Shown: positions 49,423 through 58,483, counted from the stretch's first letter. The stretch: 64,000 nt of DNA from Candidatus Methylomirabilota bacterium (GCA_003104975.1 PQAM01000004.1:1-64000); one strand, 5' to 3'. Notes: generated by a model not told the origin, from the sequence alone. Translations and numbers: made by a program.

Positions 49423-51194
49423 AACATGCCCCCCCCATTGTCGCCCATGGCGTCCAGCTCCCGGGTCAGAAGCTGTCGACGATACAGACGGTAGTAGTGG
49501 CCGCGCAGGGTGAGCAGCTCTTCGTGGCTGCCACGTTCGACAATCCGACCATCCTTCAGGTAAACGATCTGATCGGCCTCCATCACGGTCGAGATCCGAT
49601 GTGAGATCAGGACGGCGGTCCGGCCGCGCATGAACCCTTTCAATTGCTCAAGGATCCGCTCCTCGGTCTCAACATCCACACTGGAGAAGGCATCGTCGAG
49701 AATCAGGATGGGCGGATTCTTGATGATGGCGCGCGCCAGGGCGGTCCGCTGTTTCTGTCCACCGGACAGCCTGACCCCCCGCTCACCGAGTACCGTATCG
49801 AACTGCTGCGTAAACTGCTGGATGCTGGACGTCAGTTGGGCGAGATCGGCCGCCGTCTCCAGATCCTCCGAGGTGGCGCCCCCGTTGCCGAACAGGATGT
49901 TGTCCCGAATCGTCTCCGAAAACAGAAAGATATCCTGAGAGACATAGCCGATGGCCTGCTTCAGGGTCTGCAAGGGGAACTCACGCAGTTCGATCCCGTC
50001 GATAAAAATGGTTCCCGGCGGCGACTCATACAGGCGAGGCAACAGGCTCACCAGCGTACTCTTACCGGCGCCGGTCTCCCCCACGACCCCGCACCAGGTG
50101 CCGGCCGGGATTCGCAGTGTAATGTCTTGCAGCGTACACGGCGCCTCGGGGCCATAGCGAAAGGAGAGGTTGCGGAACTCGATCTCGCCGCGCACCGTCG
50201 TGACTACGGCGGTCCCCGGCGTCTGGTACCCTGCCGCCACCGGCGTATCCAGGATCTCCAGGAGGCGGGCCAGCGCCGCCGAGCCGCGCTGATAGAGATT
50301 GATCACGTAGCCGACCGCCAGCATAGGCCAGGTGAGCATGCCGAGATAGCCGTAGAAGCCGACCAGTTCCCCGAGTGACATCGTACCCATAGCGACCTGT
50401 CGCCCCCCAAGCCATAAGACGATCGTCGCGGCCAGGCCGGACAGGACGGTCATCACCGGCGACACATACCCCCAGCGTTTGACCAGATCGAGGTTCTTAT
50501 CCTGATACTCCCGGCTTAACCCGTCGAAATGCCGCTGCTGGTTTTCCTCCTGTACATAGGCCTGGACCACCCGGATACCGGCCAGGTTCTCCTGAACAAA
50601 CGTGCTGAGGGTGCTGAGGTGCCGCTGGACGTCTCGATACCGGTCGAAGATGCGGTTGCCGATGAGCAGCACGAGAATCGTAATGCTGGGCAGCGGCAGC
50701 AGGCTCCACAGCGTCAGCCACGGATCGATCACCACCATCAGCGCCAGGCTGGTAACAATCACGAAGGCGGCGTCGATAACAGCCATGACCCCCATCCCCA
50801 ACATCTCGCGGAAGGAGACCATGTCGTTGGTCAGCCGTGACATCAGGTCGCCCGTCTTGGTGTGGGTGAAGTAGCTGAGCGGCAGGCGTTGCAGGTGGGC
50901 GACGATCGCGTTTCTGAAATCCCACTCGATGTGCCGCGAGAACCCGAACAGATGAGTCCGCCAGTAGTAGCGAAACACGACCTGCACGCCGGCGGCCAGC
51001 ACGATCAGGGCGGGATACTTCCAGAGCACCGCCGTCCGTTCCGGACCGGCCAGATAGGTATCCAGGGCATCCTTGGTCAGCCACGGGATGGCCAGCCCGC
51101 CCACATCGGTCACCAGCAGCGCCGCAAGGCCGATAATGACGAACCGCTGCTGCCGCTGTAGGTATGGTCGAATCCGGGCGAACTTCGTGAAAAT
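49419..51194 (-). CDS. ABC exporter subunit A (degenerate ATPase half), probable ATT start
   Basis: 591 residues if read from ATT 51194. The first in-frame ATG/GTG/TTG is GTG 51113, inside membrane helix 1, which would remove F-A-R-I-R-P-Y-L-Q and R-F-V-I-I-G-L-A-A-L-L. ATT 51194 lies six bases after GGAGG and restores the normal exporter length. Walker A G-E-T-G-A-G-K-S and signature L-S-G-G-Q-K-Q are canonical, but the catalytic Glu is Asp (L-I-L-D-D-A-F). With the partner's L-S-Q-G-E this gives one dead and one live ATP site. Confidence 0.9.
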   Translation of the reverse strand: MFTKFARIRPYLQRQQRFVIIGLAALLVTDVGGLAIPWLTKDALDTYLAGPERTAVLWKYPALIVLAAGVQVVFRYYWRTHLFGFSRHIEWDFRNAIVAHLQRLPLSYFTHTKTGDLMSRLTNDMVSFREMLGMGVMAVIDAAFVIVTSLALMVVIDPWLTLWSLLPLPSITILVLLIGNRIFDRYRDVQRHLSTLSTFVQENLAGIRVVQAYVQEENQQRHFDGLSREYQDKNLDLVKRWGYVSPVMTVLSGLAATIVLWLGGRQVAMGTMSLGELVGFYGYLGMLTWPMLAVGYVINLYQRGSAALARLLEILDTPVAAGYQTPGTAVVTTVRGEIEFRNLSFRYGPEAPCTLQDITLRIPAGTWCGVVGETGAGKSTLVSLLPRLYESPPGTIFIDGIELREFPLQTLKQAIGYVSQDIFLFSETIRDNILFGNGGATSEDLETAADLAQLTSSIQQFTQQFDTVLGERGVRLSGGQKQRTALARAIIKNPPILILDDAFSSVDVETEERILEQLKGFMRGRTAVLISHRISTVMEADQIVYLKDGRIVERGSHEELLTLRGHYYRLYRRQLLTRELDAMGDNGGGML

Positions 51195-51347
51195 CTTACG
51201 CCTCCGCGTTCGGATGAAAGAGAATGGGATCGGTCAATGGAATAATTGTACGTTACTCCACGCCCCTTGCAAAGCGATTGTAGGGTTTCAAAACCAGAGA
51301 AGGATATTGCGGGGATGAACTGGTGGGTCAGTTACTGTGGTTTTCGC

Positions 51348-51558
51348 CTAGTGTAGTGTATCCAGCGCTTCTTTACATATCCCGTTCACCCTGAGCCTGT
51401 CGAAGGGTGCAGTATTGCAATAGGTTCCGTTCATGGGTTCGACAAGCCTGTCCTGAGCAACGCAGCCGTCTCCTTCGACACGCTCAGGACGCACGGCTGC
51501 GTTATCGAAGGGCTCACCACGAACGGATTGTAGGGGTATGTCTGGGACACTACACTAG
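51348..51558. mobile_element. MITE-like element with 12-bp perfect terminal inverted repeats
   Basis: 211 bases bounded by CTAGTGTAGTGT (51348-51359) and ACACTACACTAG (51547-51558); allowing one gap, the repeats extend to about 17 bases (…CCAG). Inside, 51381-51407 and 51504-51527 form a second imperfect inverted pair (GTTCACCCTGAGCC / GGGCTCACCACGAAC). No transposase frame. Confidence 0.6.
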
Positions 51559-51593
51559 TGACCTGTTTCTGAAACTCGTTACATACATTACGA

Positions 51594-51640
51594 CGTCATT
51601 CCGGCCAAGCCTGTATAGCGGGCGCGAGCCGGAATCCAGG
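51594..51640. repeat. half-copy of the CGTCATTCC repeat
   Basis: CGTCATTCCGG ... CCGGAATCCAGG, related to 17232-17295 but with a different centre. Confidence 0.55.
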
Positions 51641-51704
51641 ACAATGGACTATCTACTTCTACGCCGTACTTCTGACTTGCAACACCAGCCAGCTACACCT
51701 TCGT

Positions 51705-52157
51705 TCAGGTCCACAAGAACTCTCGAATTTCGACAAGGCGGTGGAGATTGCGCTGATCCTCCTCGCGCCACTTCTGTTCTAATCGCGCATGCTGTTTGAG
51801 CGCCCGATAATAGGCTGCATACTTCTTCTTATCCGGCGTCACCAACTCGCTGAGCGTCGTCCCGGCGATCTTCTCAAACCGCAGCGGTGGGACGGCAATC
51901 TTCTTGTCATCCAGCGGACTGCGTCGGCTTGGGCGTGTCGTCGTCCACCATCGATAGAGGGCACGTATCTCCTTCCACGCCCGTCGATGATTGTCGTCGT
52001 GGCTCCAGTCGATGTACTTGTCGGGCTGCTCTTGCTCCATGAAGTCCACCAATAACTGGAACGCCGCGTGAAGCATCACCTCATCCTTATCATGCCACCC
52101 GGCCTTCAGCGTACGAATGACCAGGCGCATATTTCTGGTTTTCTTGTTCTGTGTCAT
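51705..52157 (-). CDS. protein of unknown function
   Basis: 150 residues, highly charged and Trp-rich (Y-R-W-W, E-Q-K-W-R). No membrane segment or known motif. It lies three bases downstream of the RelE/ParE-type toxin stop on the same strand, so it may be the third gene of that small operon. The early part (H-D-K-D-E-V-M-L-H-A-A-F-Q-L-L) is helical. I do not recognise the family. Confidence 0.6.
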   Translation of the reverse strand: MTQNKKTRNMRLVIRTLKAGWHDKDEVMLHAAFQLLVDFMEQEQPDKYIDWSHDDNHRRAWKEIRALYRWWTTTRPSRRSPLDDKKIAVPPLRFEKIAGTTLSELVTPDKKKYAAYYRALKQHARLEQKWREEDQRNLHRLVEIREFLWT

Positions 52158-52160
52158 CGG

Positions 52161-52463
52161 TTAGACGCCTTCCACATTCTCGGGAACAGTCGGAAGTTGT
52201 GCGCCATGCCAGACGCCAACGATCCAGACAGCCTTTCCCTTGACGCGATAGAAAAAGCGGTACGGCGCAACCACTACTTCACGTTGAGGAAGTTCGGGGA
52301 ACTCGGGAATTACCCGGCCTGATTCCGGGAATTGGACCAGTCTTTTCAAGGCGGTCTCCACGCGTCGTCGGAACCGTAATGCGGCCTCAGGTTTGTCGCG
52401 GCGGATATCGGCGAGAGCAGAAAGGAACTGAGCCAGGGCGGATGGGGTGAAGAGGATTTTCAC
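52161..52463 (-). CDS. RelE/ParE-family toxin
   Basis: 100 residues: F-T-P-S-A-L-A-Q-F, R-F-R-R-R-V-E-T-A-L-K-R-L and V-V-A-P-Y-R-F-F-Y-R-V-K-G are characteristic of the ParE/RelE fold, with a His (V-W-H-G) near the end. It would cut mRNA at the ribosome or block gyrase; which one is not decided. GTG start three bases after the antitoxin stop. Confidence 0.88.
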   Translation of the reverse strand: MKILFTPSALAQFLSALADIRRDKPEAALRFRRRVETALKRLVQFPESGRVIPEFPELPQREVVVAPYRFFYRVKGKAVWIVGVWHGAQLPTVPENVEGV

Positions 52464-52466
52464 CGG

Positions 52467-52742
52467 TCAATCTTCTGCCAATAGCCGATCGGCCTCCGCC
52501 ATTACGCTGTCCAGATCGTACCCCTTCCCGGAGGCGATCTCCTTGTCCCCGCGTGCAAGGAGGAGAAGGAGCTGCCGGTCGCGCTCCGCCTTCTCGTAGG
52601 CGTCTGTGCTCATCATCACCGCAGCCGCCCGACCGCGTTGAGTAATGATGACCGGCTCCTTCGCGCCCTTTACTCGCTTGAGCACACTCGCCGCGTCCTG
52701 CCGCAGGTCAGTGATCGGAATGATATCCGGCACTTTGCCCAT
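52467..52742 (-). CDS. Phd/YefM-family antitoxin
   Basis: 91 residues. I-I-P-I-T-D-L-R-Q-D-A-A-S-V-L, P-V-I-I-T-Q-R-G-R-A-A-A-V and M-S-T-D-A-Y-E are the Phd/YefM DNA-binding signature; the acidic tail (M-A-E-A-D-R-L-L-A-E-D) should wrap the toxin and is typically protease-sensitive. It normally represses its own promoter. AGGAGGTAAC precedes the ATG. Confidence 0.92.
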   Translation of the reverse strand: MGKVPDIIPITDLRQDAASVLKRVKGAKEPVIITQRGRAAAVMMSTDAYEKAERDRQLLLLLARGDKEIASGKGYDLDSVMAEADRLLAED

Positions 52743-52818
52743 TAGTGTTACCTCCTACGATACGTGTAAATGTACCATGAGTGTCCCCTTACAGCAAGAT
52801 GCTTAACAGGTTTTTGGG

Positions 52819-53874
52819 CTAATTCCAGACGCCGGGGATGGGGGTCCGACAGGTCGGGCAGGCGCCCTCCTGGAGGGCGTTCTTAAGAATAGTGTAGCCG
52901 TGCCGCCGGACCAGCAAGGCGCAACAGGCGGGACAGTAGGTGTTTTCGTGATGACCGACGCGACCAGGCAGGTTGCCGGCATAGACATAACGCAGACCGG
53001 CCTTTTTTCCGACCCCAGCCGCACGAAACAGGGTGACGGCTGTGGTGTTGGCGTGGTCCAACATCTTGTAATCCTGGTGAAAGGCCGTAACATGCCAGGG
53101 CACATCGACGGAGACGGACGCCAGAAACTCGGCGATCTGAGTCAGCTCCTTATCGGAATCGTTGAATCCCGGCACAACGAGCGTCACGATCTCGACCCAG
53201 AACCGCTTTTCCACAAGCAGCTTAATCGTGTCCAGGACGTTTTCCAGCACCCCACCCAGCTTTCGGTAGTTGGCCTCGTTGAACCCCTTCAGATCCACCT
53301 TGTACAGGTCCACCCAGGGCTTCAGATAATCGAGCACCTCGGGCGTGCCGTTACCGTTGCTGATGTAGGCGGTTTTCAGGCCGCGCGCTTTGGCTGCGCG
53401 GAAGATCTCGACGGCCCACTCGCTGGTGATCAAAGGCTCATTGTAGGTACTCGCAACGATCGGCGCACAGTACCGCTCGGCCATGCCGACCAGGCCGTCA
53501 GCCGTCACCAGCTCGGGAGGACTCACCGCCTCCGGATCGCGCAACGCCTGCGACGTGATCCAATTCTGGCAGTAACCGCAATGAAAGTCGCATCCGAGCA
53601 TTCCGAAGCTCAGGGCCAGCGATCCCGGAAGGGCATGGAAGAACGGCTTCTTCTCGACCGGGTCGATCTGCAACGCCCCGACGTAGCCGCTGGGAACCTG
53701 CAGGACACCCCCCTTGTTGTACCGGACCCGACAGACGCCTTGCCGTCCCTCCGGGATCAGGCATCGGTGACCGCAGGCATAACACCGCACCCGCTGGTTG
53801 GGGAGCCTGTCGTACAGTTCCCCTTCTTTGGTCAGTTGGGTCAAGACCTCTGCAAGGGTCATCGTGGCCGGCAT
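52819..53874 (-). CDS. AmmeMemoRadiSam-type radical SAM enzyme (pyruvate-formate-lyase-activase-like)
   Basis: 351 residues. A Cys-rich N-terminus (C-Y-A-C-G-H-R-C ... G-V-C-R-V-R) precedes the SAM cluster motif C-D-F-H-C-G-Y-C and Y-N-E-P. A further Cys group near the end (C-P-A-C-C, C-P-T-C) may bind zinc or a second cluster. Family members are linked to AMMECR1 and MEMO proteins, whose genes are not in this window; the reaction is unknown. Confidence 0.9.
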   Translation of the reverse strand: MPATMTLAEVLTQLTKEGELYDRLPNQRVRCYACGHRCLIPEGRQGVCRVRYNKGGVLQVPSGYVGALQIDPVEKKPFFHALPGSLALSFGMLGCDFHCGYCQNWITSQALRDPEAVSPPELVTADGLVGMAERYCAPIVASTYNEPLITSEWAVEIFRAAKARGLKTAYISNGNGTPEVLDYLKPWVDLYKVDLKGFNEANYRKLGGVLENVLDTIKLLVEKRFWVEIVTLVVPGFNDSDKELTQIAEFLASVSVDVPWHVTAFHQDYKMLDHANTTAVTLFRAAGVGKKAGLRYVYAGNLPGRVGHHENTYCPACCALLVRRHGYTILKNALQEGACPTCRTPIPGVWN

Positions 53875-53981
53875 AACGTCCTCTACCCCCCCACACTTCG
53901 CGTAACTACGCTCCTATTCACAATATAGCTCCGCGTAACGCGTCCCACAAGCCGATTAAATGTGGAACTGTCGTACTCTGA

Positions 53982-54401
53982 TCACGAGTCCCGAGCTTCC
54001 TCGAGGTCTATCAGGGCCCGGATAATATCGGTTTCGGTGATAATACCGACTAATTTCGACTCTTTCACAACCGGGAGCGCCCCGATCCTCCTGTTGAGGA
54101 GCAGTCGCGCCGCGTCGGCGATGGGCGTCTCCGGCGTCACCGTCACCACCTTCTTGGTCATGATCTCCTTTACCTTCAATTTTTCAAGCAGGTAGTGAAC
54201 CTCGTAGATAGACAGACTCGTGGCAGGGGACGGACGCGCCAGACGAAAGTCCCGATCGGTGACGATCCCCAGCAGCTTGCTGTTGTCGGTGACCAGAAGA
54301 TGTCGAATCCCCTTTTTCTTCATCATGTACAGCGCCGCATTGGCCCGTTCATCGGAGCCGACGGTCACCAGCTTGGTCTGCATGTACCGTTTTACCAGCA
54401 T
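53982..54401 (-). CDS. CBS-domain pair protein
   Basis: 139 residues with two CBS motifs (G-I-R-H-L-L-V-T-D ... L-G-I-V-T-D-R-D and V-V-T-V-T-P-E ... V-G-I-I-T-E-T-D-I). Such pairs bind adenine nucleotides or SAM and act as sensors. No enzyme domain is fused. Downstream of the ThDP enzyme by about 60 bases on the same strand, so it may sense for that pathway. Confidence 0.93.
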   Translation of the reverse strand: MLVKRYMQTKLVTVGSDERANAALYMMKKKGIRHLLVTDNSKLLGIVTDRDFRLARPSPATSLSIYEVHYLLEKLKVKEIMTKKVVTVTPETPIADAARLLLNRRIGALPVVKESKLVGIITETDIIRALIDLEEARDS

Positions 54402-54460
54402 CGCTTCTCCTTTACGTTGAGGCGGTTCTTGTCGATATCCTGCCCGTATTCAACCACCAC

Positions 54461-56077
54461 TTATCTGCCCCTCGAGCGATGAACGACGACGCCCAGGCGC
54501 TGCATCGGGGCCGAGTAGGTCCCGGTCGGGATAATCGTCTCGATCAGGATGGTAGCCCCAACATCCTCGAACGCCTCCGTCAGAGCCCGATCGAGTTCCT
54601 CCGACGTGCGGACACGGAAGGCGCGGGCCCCCAAACTCTCGGCCAGTTGCACGTAATCGGGAGCCGGCAACTCGTAGGATCGGGCCGGTCCATCCATCGC
54701 GGCCAGCATCCCATGACTCCGATTATTAAAGAGGATCACAACGGCGTGCAGCCCCAGGCGCACGCATGTCACCAGGTCCAGGCCGGTCATCAGGAACGCG
54801 CCATCGCCCACCAAGGCAACGGGCCGCCGCCCCGGTTCGGCCAATCCCGCACCGATGGCCGCCGGTACTGCGAAGCCCATGCTGGAATAGTAGCCCGGTC
54901 CCAGAAACATATCCGTCTCCAACTCCACGCTGGCAAAGAGCGCATCGCCCACATCGGCGGCGTACAGGACCGGTCGGCCGGCCGCGACCCGATTGAGTAC
55001 GGCAATAATAGCATCCGGCGTGAGCGTTTCAGACGTGGCGGGCTGAGGCGTCATGGGCGGCGGAATCGACTCCATACGCTTCGGCGGCTCCGGCAGGGCA
55101 AGGAGCGCGTCCATCAACTCCTCCAGGCTGACATCCGAGAACCGGTGGTAGCTCACGGTCACGCCCTCATGGACGGCCGAGATGACCTTACGCCGATCAA
55201 AGCGGGCCGTATACATGCCGGTATTCACATCGGTCATCAAGGCGCCAAGCATCAGAACGCAGTCGGCCGTCTCCAGCACCTTGCGGGCCCGGGGCGACCC
55301 GATTTCGCCAAGGTAGTTCCCCGCAAAGAGAGGATGCCGCTCCGGAAAGACCGCCTTGCCGTCCAGGGAGGTGGCCACCGGCAGTCCATACTTTTCGGCG
55401 AGCGCCACCAGTTTGTCGTGGAGCCGAAAGCGACGGATCTCAGCGCCCGCATAGATGGCCGGCAACTCCGCGACGCGCAGGCGAGCGATCACCTCGGCCA
55501 GCGCCTCATTGGCGGCGCGTTCATCTCTTGGTCGGACTTCCGGCTCACGTCTGACAGGCACGGGCACGTCCGCCCGTATCATGTCCCGCGGGATCTCGAT
55601 ATAGCCGGGACGCTTGGTCCGAAGCACACTGTCGATCACGCGATCCACTTCGGCGATGGCATGAGCCGGGTCATCGAGGGCCGCCGTTGCACCCGTCACC
55701 TCGCGGTAGACCCGAAGCTGGCTGTCAAAGGTCTTGACCCGATGATGCAGGAGGGCATCGGGATCGCGATGGGCGATCTCAGGCGCGCCGGACAGCACAA
55801 GGACCGGCGATCGTTCGGCGTAGGCCTGCGCGGTAGCGTTCACCATATTGAGGGCGCCGGCGCCCCAGGTGACTGCCGCCACGCCCAGCCCCTGGACACG
55901 CGCATAGGCGTCCGCCGCGTACCCCACGGACGGTTCATGGGTAAGGATCACCGGCTCGATCCCCGGCTCCTCTTCCAGGGCTCGGAAGAACGGCAGGAAA
56001 AAATCACCCGGCAGCCCGAAGACATGCCGCACCCCGGCTTCCCTAAATCGTCCGAACAGATACCGACACAGCTCCAT
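54461..56077 (-). CDS. thiamine-diphosphate-dependent 2-oxoacid decarboxylase-type enzyme
   Basis: 538 residues. N-terminal PYR domain with the catalytic Glu in H-E-P-S-V-G-Y-A-A-D-A-Y-A-R, a middle domain, and the ThDP/Mg motif G-D-G-A-F ... F-N-N (about 425-450). It looks closest to pyruvate/indolepyruvate decarboxylases and acetolactate-synthase-like proteins; no regulatory subunit gene is adjacent. Substrate is uncertain. AGGTAAGGC precedes the ATG. Confidence 0.88.
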   Translation of the reverse strand: MELCRYLFGRFREAGVRHVFGLPGDFFLPFFRALEEEPGIEPVILTHEPSVGYAADAYARVQGLGVAAVTWGAGALNMVNATAQAYAERSPVLVLSGAPEIAHRDPDALLHHRVKTFDSQLRVYREVTGATAALDDPAHAIAEVDRVIDSVLRTKRPGYIEIPRDMIRADVPVPVRREPEVRPRDERAANEALAEVIARLRVAELPAIYAGAEIRRFRLHDKLVALAEKYGLPVATSLDGKAVFPERHPLFAGNYLGEIGSPRARKVLETADCVLMLGALMTDVNTGMYTARFDRRKVISAVHEGVTVSYHRFSDVSLEELMDALLALPEPPKRMESIPPPMTPQPATSETLTPDAIIAVLNRVAAGRPVLYAADVGDALFASVELETDMFLGPGYYSSMGFAVPAAIGAGLAEPGRRPVALVGDGAFLMTGLDLVTCVRLGLHAVVILFNNRSHGMLAAMDGPARSYELPAPDYVQLAESLGARAFRVRTSEELDRALTEAFEDVGATILIETIIPTGTYSAPMQRLGVVVHRSRGR

Positions 56078-56162
56078 GCCTTACCTTTTACCGTACCGCG
56101 ATGGGACAGGTCAATGTCAAGTCCTCAGAACGGACCATACGGTCAGACACGCAGTGAGCGGA

Positions 56163-56867
56163 CTATCGTCCGCTCGTCCCGTCGCCGTCGGTTCCTGGCA
56201 ACAGGTCGGCGAAGACGAAGCCGTCGCGGGTGACAACCTCCCCAATACTCACCGGGATCGGATGGGCAAACATCGGCCCCGCGCAGGCAAAGGTGTGAAA
56301 CTCCCCCCGTTCGCCGCAGGGATCGACTCCGTCGGACAATTCATCCAACAGATTGCCGTCGAACAGGCATCCCGCATACGAGGGGGACAGCTTGTTCGGA
56401 TCGACGCACGTGATTCTGGCCTTGAGGCCTGACGCAATCATGGTGCGGGCGAGCGCAGTCGTCGGTATCCCCCACAGCGGAAACAGTGGTGTGATCCCGG
56501 TACCCTGCATCCGACTCTCACGATATTGCCGGACATCCTCGAGGAACAGGTCGCCGAAGGCGACATGCGTAATGTTAAGGCTTGCACGGACCTCGGCCAA
56601 AGCCCGGCCCATCGCCTCCTCGTAGGCCGTATTCGAGCAGGGCCATGGGAGCGATACATCGATGAGCGGCAGGCCCGCAGCCCTCGCCTGCGCCTCGACC
56701 AGCTCGCGCCGGACGGCGTGCATGGCCACGCGGTCGAACGCCTCATTAAAGGTGGTGAGCAGGCCGACGACCGCCACCTCACCCGCCTGCCGTAAGACCT
56801 GAAGTGCCCAGGCCGAGTCCTTCCCGCTGCTCCAGGCGACCAGCACCCGCGGACGGCCCGTCAACAC
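56163..56867 (-). CDS. PP-loop ATPase of the Dph6/diphthine-ammonia ligase family
   Basis: 234 residues from GTG 56867, overlapping the upstream kinase stop; a longer frame starts at 56930 but lacks support. ATP loop S-S-G-K-D-S, then G-L-L-T-T-F-N-E and F-G-D-L-F-L-E-D. In eukaryotes and archaea such enzymes amidate diphthine; bacteria lack diphthamide, so the bacterial substrate is unknown. Coupled to a PfkB kinase gene. Confidence 0.85.
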   Translation of the reverse strand: MLTGRPRVLVAWSSGKDSAWALQVLRQAGEVAVVGLLTTFNEAFDRVAMHAVRRELVEAQARAAGLPLIDVSLPWPCSNTAYEEAMGRALAEVRASLNITHVAFGDLFLEDVRQYRESRMQGTGITPLFPLWGIPTTALARTMIASGLKARITCVDPNKLSPSYAGCLFDGNLLDELSDGVDPCGERGEFHTFACAGPMFAHPIPVSIGEVVTRDGFVFADLLPGTDGDGTSGR

Positions 56868-57760
56868 AGCGTCCCGCCTGACGTCTGACGCCCCTTTTCC
56901 ACCAACCCCTCCAGACCAATCTGGCCGCATTTGTTGCCGGCCAGACGGCAGGCGCGTAAGAGCACGTCATCCATACCAAGGCCTTTGAGACAGGCATCGA
57001 TCAGCCCCGCGTTGAAGGTATCCCCCGCGCCCAGCGTATCTTTGACCTCGATCGGAGGAGACGCAGGACCGTGGTGAATCGCTCCTCGCCGATCAAGACC
57101 ATAGGCGCCCTCCTTGCCCCATGGCAGGACCAGGTCAGCCTGCGGCGCCTGCTCCCGCATTGCCAGCAGGAAGGGATGGGGTGTATCGAACCCGCAATGG
57201 GCGGCATACGCGCGCGAAAAGATCAGTACGTTTGCGTCCGAGAAGACCGCGTCGATCCCGGGACGCGGCTTCTCCACCTCGACCGAGCACGGGAGGTTCG
57301 GACTGTTCTCGCGGGTTTTGCGGACCATACGAACCGTTTCCGGCCCGTCGCGGGCCTCAAAATGGACCCAGTCAAACGGCGCGCGATCAATCCGACGGAA
57401 GTCATCATCGCTATACTCCGGCAGGTCTCGATAGTGCACGATGGTCCGCGAGCCGCCTTCGACACTCAGCAGAACACAGGAGATCGGCGGTCGGCCTCGA
57501 ACAGAGCGGCAGGCGGTCAGGTTGATGCGATGGCGCACCAGGCGCTCAAGAATTAGAGCGGCCTCCGGGCCATCCGCCAACACCCCCCCAAAAGCGCACG
57601 TATGACCCAATTGACTCAGGACAACCAGGGTGTTGGCGGCATTGCCGCCAGGGCTGACGCGCAATCCCTTCGCGCGAAGTTCGGCATCCTCATCAGGATA
57701 GTGCGCAAGCGTGAAGATGTAGTCGAGCGTGGCAGTACCGACCGCCAGGATGCGCGCCAT
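56861..57760 (-). CDS. PfkB-family sugar or nucleoside kinase
   Basis: 299 residues. Both signatures are present: G-G-N-A-A-N-T in the substrate region and D-T-L-G-A-G-D-T-F-N-A-G near 244 with the catalytic Asp. It resembles ketohexokinase-type members; the sugar is not identified. Second gene of a cupin-kinase-Dph6-like operon, ATG start. Confidence 0.9.
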   Translation of the reverse strand: MARILAVGTATLDYIFTLAHYPDEDAELRAKGLRVSPGGNAANTLVVLSQLGHTCAFGGVLADGPEAALILERLVRHRINLTACRSVRGRPPISCVLLSVEGGSRTIVHYRDLPEYSDDDFRRIDRAPFDWVHFEARDGPETVRMVRKTRENSPNLPCSVEVEKPRPGIDAVFSDANVLIFSRAYAAHCGFDTPHPFLLAMREQAPQADLVLPWGKEGAYGLDRRGAIHHGPASPPIEVKDTLGAGDTFNAGLIDACLKGLGMDDVLLRACRLAGNKCGQIGLEGLVEKGRQTSGGTLC

Positions 57761-57784
57761 GCCGGTCCCCTCTCGCGGGCGGGT

Positions 57785-58057
57785 TCAGTCGAATCGATAA
57801 TGCTTGTGGACGGGGCGGCGGATGTCCCAGGTGCAGGTCATCCCAGCCGGGAACGCGACCAGATCGCCTTTGCCGACCCGCACCGGCTCTCCGCCATCTG
57901 GTGTCACAATGACATCCCCTTCCAGGAAGTAGCAGGTCTCGGTGCTGTCGTAGCTCCAGGGGAAGATCGAGACCTCTTTGCTCCAGGTCGGCCAACTCTG
58001 CACCGTAAGCGCGGCAAGTCGGTCCGGGGAAGGGTGATGCTCGATCCGAATCTCCAT
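57785..58057 (-). CDS. small cupin-domain protein
   Basis: 90 residues from ATG 58057, AGGAGGACGG upstream. One cupin barrel: S-T-E-T-C-Y-F-L-E-G-D-V-I-V-T and G-D-L-V-A-F-P-A-G-M-T-C-T-W. It resembles the DUF861 ureidoglycine-type cupins; metal ligands are partly replaced (Cys/Tyr at the first position), so it may bind rather than convert its ligand. First gene of the kinase operon. Confidence 0.88.
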   Translation of the reverse strand: MEIRIEHHPSPDRLAALTVQSWPTWSKEVSIFPWSYDSTETCYFLEGDVIVTPDGGEPVRVGKGDLVAFPAGMTCTWDIRRPVHKHYRFD

Positions 58058-58243
58058 CGATCCGTCCTCCTTTCGTTTCCGTATGCTTGTTCGGTCAGCA
58101 GCCGCATGGTAAGACGGCCGCAATGACGCCGTCAACCCCAAACTGCGGCGGCAGGTGGGTGATAATGTACTGTTCGTCACGATCCTTGGAATCGGTCGCG
58201 CCCTTTGCTATGATAACAGGAGGATAACGATGCAGGAGCAGTC

Positions 58244-58483
58244 ATGCCGACCCCGGAAGAGCTTAAGGAAGAGGAGAGAAAGCTGCGACAGCTTCGGCTG
58301 GTAATCAACCTTACTATGAGTACGATCAGCCAGACGACACTGTCGTTGGAGGAGGCCTCGCAGATGGTCGTCGCAACAAGGGAGTTGGCGCTTCGCCTCT
58401 TTCCCGGGAAGGAGCTGGCCTTCGATCTGATCTATCAGCCCCGCTTCCGGAGACTCCTGGCTGAACGGTTCCGCCTCCATTGA
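58244..58483 (+). CDS. small protein of unknown function
   Basis: 79 residues, ATG with CAGGAG upstream. Entirely helical and charged (E-E-E-R-K-L-R-Q-L-R), ends with Y-Q-P-R-F-R-R-L-L-A-E-R-F. Probably a cytoplasmic adaptor. It lies 51 bases upstream of endonuclease IV and may be co-transcribed. Confidence 0.65.
   Translation: MPTPEELKEEERKLRQLRLVINLTMSTISQTTLSLEEASQMVVATRELALRLFPGKELAFDLIYQPRFRRLLAERFRLH

Larger units (their letters stand above)
51195..51704. other. intergenic repeat region
   Basis: 510 bases containing the MITE-like element and, at 51594-51640, a half-copy of the CGTCATTCC palindromic repeat. No gene recognised. Confidence 0.6.

Noticed and set aside
54479-56233. 584-residue open frame on the plus strand
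   Set aside because: It lies opposite the ThDP enzyme gene in high-GC sequence; composition is Arg/Gly/His-rich with no family motif, so it is a shadow of the real gene. The same holds for the other long antisense frames.
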